Source: Asterochloris sp. CNOR1
Taxonomy: Eukaryota > Chlorophyta > Trebouxiophyceae > Trebouxiales > Trebouxiaceae
Direction of reading: 5' to 3'
Assembly: GCA_963969365.1 (NCBI GenBank)
Contig: OZ017750.1
Coordinates: 1,054,001-1,118,000 of the forward strand
Length of the DNA: 64,000 nt
Shown: one piece after another, positions 43,201 to 52,200 of the stretch
How positions within the stretch are numbered: position 1 is the first letter of the stretch
Layout: each line of letters starts with the position of its first letter
Program-made: the position numbers and the translations under genes
Notes under the pieces: model-generated
Databases searched by the model: none
What the model was told of the DNA's origin: nothing
The model's input: only the letters and a program-made list of their open reading frames with translations

Positions 43201-46200
43201 TATGTGGCTGAACAGGTGGCGGTTCAGCCGTGTAACAAATGCAGAGCAGGGCTGCAGCCGCTGAACGGCGCTTAACAGTACCCGCCAGAATGCAACACTC
43301 ACCCTCTCCCTCCTCCCCTGCTTCAGCCTTGGCCTGGGTCTGCAGGCCAGCCTCTCCTGCCTCCCCTGCTGTCTCTTCTGCCTCTGCCTCTGCCTCTGCC
43401 TGAAGCTGCATGTTACGCTCCTCGGGCGTCTGCATGTCAAGCTCTGCAGGGGCGTCCTCAGGCCAAGCCGCAGCCTCTTGGGGGTCAGTCTCACCACCCT
43501 CTGCACAAACAAGCGCTGTTGTCCCAGACAGAGTAGCATGATGCAAGGGTGCCACAGGTGATGCAGCTCTGACATTGGCCTTCATGCATTAAACTTCAAG
43601 CGCCTGTCATATGAGCAGCATGTCTGCTCTGCGACTTTGCTTGTGTCAGTGTGGCTGGGTGCAGAAGTACAGGTGCAGGGTCACCCTGCTCGCACAAGTG
43701 CAGTACCCAGAACTGGATCAGAGGCTGCTACCTCACAGATTTTGAAGACTACTAACTGGGTAGAGGGCCTTCGCACACCTGAGAGCAGCCCAATCTGGCA
43801 GGCGCCAACCCAGCCTGAGTGCGAGAGGCATGAGCATAATCACAAGCGCACCTCACCTCAGGCAGCAGAGACAAACAGTAGGCGCCTGCATGCACTGCCC
43901 CCACACGTCTGTAGGCATTCATCATTGGGGCAGCTTCCGGCTGTAGCCCTGTCAAAATAAGTTTTGCCCCCATGTGATGCCTGGCTACAGCCGACTGCAG
44001 CAGGCAACCCACCTAGCCTGTGAACGGGGGGCATGGGCGTGCTCTCCCACTCCTGGAACCAGGACAGCTGCAGATCATAGTCAAATTCGTTCAAGTCGTC
44101 CTCCATGGGCAAGCGCCCCGGCACCTGCACGGCCACCGTGATGCATGAGAGGCTGCTGCAGGCTGACAGCAAGGCCCGCACGCTGCTGCAGGCAGCAACT
44201 GCGTGACACACTGCTCCACCCCGCATGAGCCAGCTCATTGCCTGATGTTGGTTGTAGCAGATGTTATAGAACCGTCAGCAGATATAGCCAAGACTTGGTG
44301 CACTGCCAGGCACATGTTCACAGCTAACAGCAAGGCCCGCCCAGGCGGTAAGGTGCTTGCTGACAAGCCTCTGCATCGCCAGGCAATCGCAAGGTGCTTG
44401 TGTAGAAGGTCTTGCAGGTTGGCGCTACCCTGCCCCAAGCTGCACCTGAGGGTTGAACATGTCGTAGTCCTGGGTGACGCGATCAACCACCTGCTCCCTG
44501 CGGGACGAAAGAGCACCCTCTATGACCGTGTCCATGGGCTGGGCCCCAGGGTCTGCAGGGCAATGGAAAGGGGGACTCAGCCCCATGCATGGCTTGACCT
44601 GGGCACGAGCTTACAGCAGCAGTGGCGTGCCATGTACAAGCAGCAGTTGAACACCAACAGGTTCACTGTTGTGGCCAGGCAGAGGGCTCGTCAAGCAACT
44701 CTGCTGACAAGGTGCTGTTTGCAGCCACAAAGAGGTTCACCATGGGGCACAGCAGCTGTCACCCGGCACAGGACAGGAGCTCACCATCAGGAGCGGCAAT
44801 ATTGGCGCGTGTCAGGATGTGCTGCACGTCCTGGTCATCCCCAATCACGTTCTTCACGCCAGAAGTGATGTCCGCAGTGCGGGCGACAGCTGCAGCAGCT
44901 CCCTCAGGCTGAGGGCGTGCCACAGCGGCTGTGCGGGAGTTCGGGGCAGAAAACTCAATGTACATCTCTTGTTCTTCTCGCATATGCCCCTGCTGCTGCT
45001 CTTCTGCCGCCTCTGCTGCCTGTGCAGCATCTGCCAGGCTGCCGCCTGCGGCTGCTGCCTGCTCCGAGCCCTGCGCCGCCTCTGCTAGTGCACCCGCGGC
45101 GCCGCTTCGCGCCCTGGCAGCCTCTGCTGGCTGCTCTGCTGGAGCATCCTGTGCCTGCGCTGCTGGTCCCTCCTCCTGCTGCAGGGAGTCTGCCCCTGCC
45201 ACAGACTCCTGCAGGGCAGCGTCCGCCTGGGCCAGCCAATCCCCCTGGGCAGCACCTGACTCCGCTGCCTGCCGCGCTCCAGAGGGACCCTCCGGCCCTG
45301 GCTCATGGCTGTCTAAATGTGAGGGCTTGATCTCCAGCATGAGAGGCTGGAGGTTGGCCATGGCAGCAGTGACAGCAGAGGAGCGGGGTGTGGCGCCTCC
45401 GTCCAGGGGGCTGAGCATGCTGCCGGCCAGAGCAGCAGTCCTGCTGCCGGCGTTGACAGGCTCGCCCTGCTCGTTCAGCTCTGCCAGAGGCAAGTCCTCC
45501 AGCTCTGCTATCCCTGGGACGTGCCTGACCCAGCCATCAAACTTGGCTATGCCTGACAGGCCCATTTCCTGCAGGCAGCCAGGCATGGTGCGCTGCCTCA
45601 GGGCAGGCATGCATCAAGGTATAGCACTGCTTCACTGAGTGTCGCACAGCCAGAAGACGGTGCCCTGGGAAAGTCTGGATGCAGGCAAGGCAGCAGGGCT
45701 TACTGCTCATCCTGTTTGCTGGGCAGCCCTGCTGTATGTTGTGTAGCTCACTGAATGACCCACCACCCCTTGAGCAAAGAGCAAAGAAGAGAACACTATC
45801 TTGCACAGCTTGGTGATCCCAGCGAACCAAGCACACCTTGAACAGCTTGGCAGCCCCATGCCTGATGCTCTGGATGATGGCTGAGCTGAAGCGGGGCGGT
45901 GTATGGTAGACAGTGCGCTGAGAATATGGGCGCCGGTCACTCCAGGGGGTGTCGGCGTCCAGGGCTAGGTCCACCGGGGTGCCCACCTCCGCTGCGATCT
46001 GAGCCTGGGTGGTGATCTCCGCAATGTCATCTGCAGGCATGCCCTGCAGTCAAGATGAATTGTAGCTCGACCTTGCTGTCACAGCCAAGCACGTTTCTTC
46101 GCTGAGGGGTAAGCCTGGGTGGTGACCTCCTCAACAAGGCTGCATCCATGCCCTGCACATATAATGTGGCTTCAACGATGCCTGTCACGGCCAGGCACCT

Positions 46201-49200
46201 CTGATGACAAGCGTCAGCGGTGGCAGGCCAAGCCCTGCTGCCTGGAGGAGACGCCCAGTGTCGGTGACTTCGACCACGCCGGAGTTGTGGCCAGGTATCT
46301 CTGCAGAGGAATACTTTTGAGTCGCCACCCTCCTTTACACGGACATCACATGTCCTCTTCTGAGACTCAGCACTGGCGGCCAGAGCGGGACAAGCTTGAC
46401 AACTCACAGCCGGCGTCAGGCCTGTCCCTACTTCTGAGGTACCAGAGATGGCAGAACGTTGTCACCTCCTGCAGCATCCTGTGCTTGTTGGCAGGACGCA
46501 CCCTGCTGCTGTATGATCCTGAATCAATTACGAGGCATCCAAGCAGACTCTAAGTAGTGCCACAACCCAGCTGCAGCTTGCTGCAAGTCAAGGGTGGAAC
46601 GGCACCTACCTTCAGCCGCATGGTGTCCTCCTGGTTCTCGAGCTCTGAGTCATGGATGTCGAGGTTGTAGTCAAACACCTCCAACTCAGTGGGCATCAGG
46701 GCCACAGGGCCCCTGTAGGGGGGCACACACGTCTCAACAACCTGCCAAGATGAGGAACAGCCGCGGCAGGTCAGAAACCCAGCACAGCGGTCACCAGGGC
46801 CAAAAGGGCGCCTCAGGTAGTAGGCACAGACTCTGAAAATCACGGCCACAGCAGCCATCTGGTCTGGAGAGGTTTGTGGTTGCCAGGGCTTCAGCTTGCA
46901 GCAGGGCTGGCGCATCTGTTTGGCCACTCAGGTAGAATATCGCCTCTTTTCTGTCTCATGGCAAAGGACAGCGCTGGCTGAGGCAAGAATCGTGTGCCAT
47001 GAGACAGGCAATGCAAAGGGCCTGGTGGCTGTCTGCTATAGCAACTTACTTGGGACTCTCAAACACCGCGACGCTGTACTCAGACCAACCCCTGCGTGTG
47101 AGCCAGGGCTCCACAATGAGGGAATCATCCACACCCTGCAGCCACGATAGTTTTGTGCTTCAGCAGTGCTGGGCAGAGCCCATGGGTTGCTGCCCAGCCT
47201 CCCGCTGATAGATTGGGTCCCTGCGATGCATGTTCCAGTGTGACCCTGTTGCAGCACCTGTGACATGTAGCCCAGGCACAGTGGCAGGTTGCAGAGGCAC
47301 AGTGTCAGCCACTGCGGTGTTGAGTTGCAGCAGGAGCCTGCCAGGCACCCCAGGCAAATTGCAGCACAAGCAGCCCAGGCACCAGGACAGGTAACATGAT
47401 GAGGTTTGCTGGCTACCTGCGTAGAGAGCTGCCTGCTCCCTGCTAGAGTGCACGCCCCAGCAGCAGGGTGCAGGCAGCTCTCCGAGTATGAAGCCAGCCC
47501 TGTACCGCACTCTGAAGCAGCCAATGCTGCATTGAGCAGGCCAGGTGGTGCACCCTTGGAGCCAATCAAAGTGGAGCAGCAGGACAGCATGGCCCCAGTC
47601 TGCCAGCATGACGCCATCCAACCATGCTATTGCTTTTGTAGTGTGCCAGCACACAACGATCCTCGCATCAGGAAATGGGAGTTTAGCACTCACAGGTGCA
47701 AAGAGAGCTCCTTGGCAGCACAGCCTGTCCCCAGGGTGCCAGCGTGGAGCTATCAGCCGCCACTGCGCTGTCCATTGTGTGGCAGACGAAGCACTCACCG
47801 TGGCAAACAAGTCCATGGCAGCATGGCCAACAGCCAAAGCCCCCCGCACAGGCTGCACCCCCACGCCGGCATAGCCACTAGCAGGCTTGATCATCAAAGG
47901 GTCTCCCTCTGGATCCATTCCAGTTGCACGCATCCAATCCACCAGGGGGTCCATCCAGTTGGCCTGACCCTCCTCCGTGAACCACTCAACTTTCAGCTCA
48001 AACATGGGCAGCGTGGCAAAGTTAAGGTTGCTCATGAGCTCGTTGCACCTGCACTGCCACAGCATGAGTCTCTCACATGGGCAGCCACCTTGACATGAGA
48101 ATGCCAGGCCACAGGCACATTGTGATGAAACAGGCCTGAGACAGCGTACTGCCTGCAGTATCCAACTGCCAGATCCTCCAGGTCATGGCGGACGGGCGTG
48201 CGCGGCTTCTGCCCTTGCCGCCCACGAGCTGGGCTCAATCAAATCACGTGCATGCGTCACCTGGCCTTGTGCTGAGCACTGACCAGTATGGCAAAGCGAG
48301 GAGCTGTGCAAAAGCAGCAGTTGGCAAGGACTCAGGCAGGGCTTCCTGTAAGATGCCAATGATAGTGCGTCAAGAGTAGGACATGGCAAAAGTCGGGCTG
48401 GGCTTGCATCGTGCCTGCAGGCAAAGAGCCTGCAACCCTTCAGCTTTGGGTTTCAAAAGCAAAAGGCAGCTCACCTGGCTTTGTGCTGAGCATTGGCCAG
48501 GACGGCAGCGTTGGGAGCCGCACAGGGCACGCCTGCTTCCTCAAGCGCCTGCTGCAGCATGACCAACAGCCGGGAGTCTGCCATCGCTGGCAGCACCATC
48601 TCAATGCCCTGCTCCTTCAGCTGGTTTGACAGTGCCTGCAGGCAGGCCACGCAGCTGAGGGTCAGGCAGCTGAGGCTGCATGCCTGCTGCCATTGCAGCT
48701 GCACCAGGCTCTGCTGTCGACGTGTCCAGTGCAGCTGAGGACTTGCAGTGGCTTGCAAGGGCATTGCAGGCTGCCTACTTGTCATTGATCAGCATGCACA
48801 GTCAAGCTTAATACTTGGGATCAGCTGAATGCAGCACCTCCTGAAAGCCGTGCCCATGAGCATTGTCATGCACAACACTCACTCGCGCCCTACAAGCAGC
48901 CATTGGGTCAAAGACCACCACAGCCACACTTTATCTCCCCTCCAAGGCACGGAACACATCATGTTGCTACTGTTCTGCACAAGGCATGTTGCTACTGTTG
49001 TGCACAAGGCATGTTGCTACTGTTCTGCACAAGGCAGTCCAGGTCCACCATGTCCAAGGCCGCCCACCTCCAGATCGTCGAAGCGCTGCTCCCCCTCGGG
49101 TCGCTGGGCGGCCAGCAGCTCCAGGTCCGACAGATTGCAGCCATGCACCTGTGTGGGGCTGACCATGATCATTCGCCCTGTGCTGGCCAGGTAGTAAGCA

Positions 49201-52200
49201 GCAATGCCAAAGCCGATGCTGGGGGCCGGGTCAGCGTAGTGGGGCAGGTCCACATCCTGCACGAGTACAAAGCGATGACAGACAGTTTTGTGTCACACAG
49301 TCAGAGACACACACAAACACACACAGAGGCTTCTGGCCATTTGCCCTTGAGTATGCCTGCAGGCTGCCCAGATGGGAGCTTCAAGGGGCTGCAGGTGATG
49401 CATGAGCCAGTGGCCTGCACAACCTCGCGCCGGTTGCACTGCCAGCATGCACCAATGGTGTCTGTGGAGGGACACAACATGCAGCAAGGCAGCAGGCCCA
49501 TCGGCTGCCGAAGGCTCTGCAACGCTGGATCCCAGCCAGGCAGGGGCAAGGTATGCCTGTAAGCACTGCACTGCAAGGTGTACTGCCTTCTGGCAAAGCA
49601 TGACAGAGCATGCTGCAGTGAGTGACACAGGCAAGCATGCAGCAAGGCAGGAGCCCACTAGCTGCCGGCTGAGCCCCTCCATGCTCTGCAGCCACATGCG
49701 GGTCTGCGACAGTGCGCTGAGCCCCGCGGAGGTAACGGCCCCCCCAAAAATGAGCGCCACGTTGAGCGTGGGGACGCCCTCAGGCAGCTCAGGTCTGCGC
49801 ACGAGCTCCGGTGTGAGGGCCTGCTGCTGCGCCTCCTCCACCTCGTCAACCACTGCTGCCACACGCTGGTCTGGAGTCTCCTGCAGGGGCAGCATGAAGG
49901 GCTTGAGACAACAGCAACCCCTGAGTTGTTGCTGGTCAAGGGTCGAAGCCCAAGTCCTGCTGCCGGGCCTCCTCTGCCTCGTTGACCACTCGCCCTGTGC
50001 TGCTCTGGTGTCACGTTCGGGATCATCAGGAGGGTTGTCCCTGTGAACAAGGGTGGCAACTTCAACATGCATGGCTGTGAGCTGAGGCACTGGATCCAGG
50101 CCTGGTGGGCCTGGCCGTGGCAGCAGGAGGGACACAGCACGAGCAACATGAGGCAGCGCTGGTCTTGGCCAGGTCTTCTGCTGTTGGAGCAGGCACAATG
50201 TGAGACATCTGCAGGATAAGTTGAGCATGCAGCACCTCCAAGGCATATGCTCCAGAACATCTTGACAGCGGCTGCAGGGCAGCCTGAGCATGCACGGCCT
50301 TGAGCAGGTTGAGGCTTAACGGCCCTTGACATCACACCAGCTGCGTGGCCACTCGAGAATGCAGTGCCTTCAGGACACATGCCCTCCAGCATCTTGCCAC
50401 GACAGTAGCTGAGGGACAAGTTGAGCATGCAGATCCTTGAAGGCACTTGATCCACAGGATGTACCCATGACAGCATATATGGGGCAGCTTGGGCAGCCTG
50501 TATATGGTTAGCAATACTGCAGTGACTCACCAGTTCCTCTGCCTCCTTCTGGGCCTTGAGATATGACTGCTGCGCCTGCTTCTCCGCTTTGTACTCAACA
50601 TTGAGAGCCTTGACAAGACGCTCCTGCTTCTGTACAGTGCGCAGCTGCTCGTTGGGCGCAATCCCCCTGACATCACACCATGCCTGGAGTTCATCCCGCT
50701 TCAGGTTCTGCACCTGCAGGCAATTTGGCAGCAAGCTGCACATATAGTGTGGCTGGGCAGGCGTCAGCGCCTGTTGTCAGACATATGGGCTGGCTTAGTG
50801 TGGGGCAGCACACCCTTTAGCAAGTCACATGGCACACTCAACAGGCATACACAAGCTGCTTGAATTGTGTCCCCCCCTGAAGGTGGTGTCCTGCACACGA
50901 TCTCAGATGGTGCTGCTCTGCGTTGTGCTGCTGTGGCAAGGCATGTGGCCCACAGGAGCCATTCCCCAAGCGACACGGGTTGCAGGCACAGCATGTGCAC
51001 CTAGAGAATACATGAGCAGTGCCCATCCTTGACAGTGCTTGAGCCAGTGCTTCTGCTGCTGACCGCTCAGACCAGGTCATGCGCAGTGATATGGACATGC
51101 TAGGAAGGCAGGCACATCATGTGCATTGAGAGCAAGTCTGCACTGTGCATCTCACAAGTCCTCTGATGGTGCCACTTCTGGTGCTGATGGCAAGGCTGGC
51201 TGCCCATGCAAGCCCAGTGGCAGCTCATACAAGTGTGCAAGAAGGGCAGGTGCAGAGCATGCGCACCCAGAGGATCATGTCTCCCATGGACTTGAACTCT
51301 GGGAAGGTCATTTGTCCGCGCAGCTTGCGCTCAACAGCGGCGGTGGCCAGAGGCCTCAACACCTGCAGGGCACCCATATGAGCTTGATGAATGGAGGTGG
51401 CAAGAGCCGCAGAGTCTGGCAGCAATATGCCTGGAACATTGGGCAAAAGGGGCATGGTCTGGCTTGCTGGCTGCTCAAGCCCCTTCACCTCGCGGTAGGG
51501 GAGAGGGATTGGCCCACACTGGTTCTCCATGTATTCGACCATGTCCTGCTTACGACGAGACTTGCCCCCAGGGAACTGGTTGCAGTAGGCCCTGCAAGGC
51601 AGCGTAACATGATTGGAACTCTTGTTGCAGATGAACATGTCAGCTGAGGAGTGATCTGCCCCTTGGCATTGCGAGGCAGTGGGTCGGTCCTATGCAGCAG
51701 ACACTACACCTCATCCCAAGACAACCACCACTCATCCTGGATGGCAGGATGGCAGTTGGCCCTGCAGAACGCACAACATGCAATCCATCTTTCACCCACT
51801 CTCAATGTTGGCACATCAACCTCCCCAGACATCTGCTGGCAGCCATCAGCCTGGTCTGCGCAACTCTGCCACAGCCATGTGCTGAACAGGAGCTCCAGCT
51901 GAAGGTCTGCTGGCTTGTGATGCTGCTCGCACACTCGCACATGTTGCAGTGCAACCGTGATCCCTAAGCTTGCTGGACCTGGCGCTGGCCGACCCCACCT
52001 GAGGTTGGTCTGGTCCATGGCTGCCCAGGATGACGGCAGATCGCTGCCCAGCTGGGACGTGGGCGCCAGCCCAAGCAAATCATGAACCTCCAGCAGTAGG
52101 TCCATCTCCTGCTCCACAGCCTCAGGCGGCACCTCGACGGGCTCTTCTTCCTGCAGTAAAAGATTGTTTTTGAATGACTTTCTGGTGTCACTTACACAAG

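Noticed and set aside
47050-47066. GTAAGT donor at 47049 as the true exon end
   Set aside because: It leaves two extra bases that no acceptor of the next exon can accommodate. The GTGTTT donor just upstream keeps the frame and gives a sensible ATP-grasp strand.
49306-49328. CA-rich stretch as a regulatory repeat
   Set aside because: It is a short imperfect ACAC run in an intron with no further signal.
49293-50291. 332-codon minus-strand reading frame
   Set aside because: It reads one true exon (49880-49659) but then runs through introns on both sides. Only the exon part is kept in the Ddl-fusion model.
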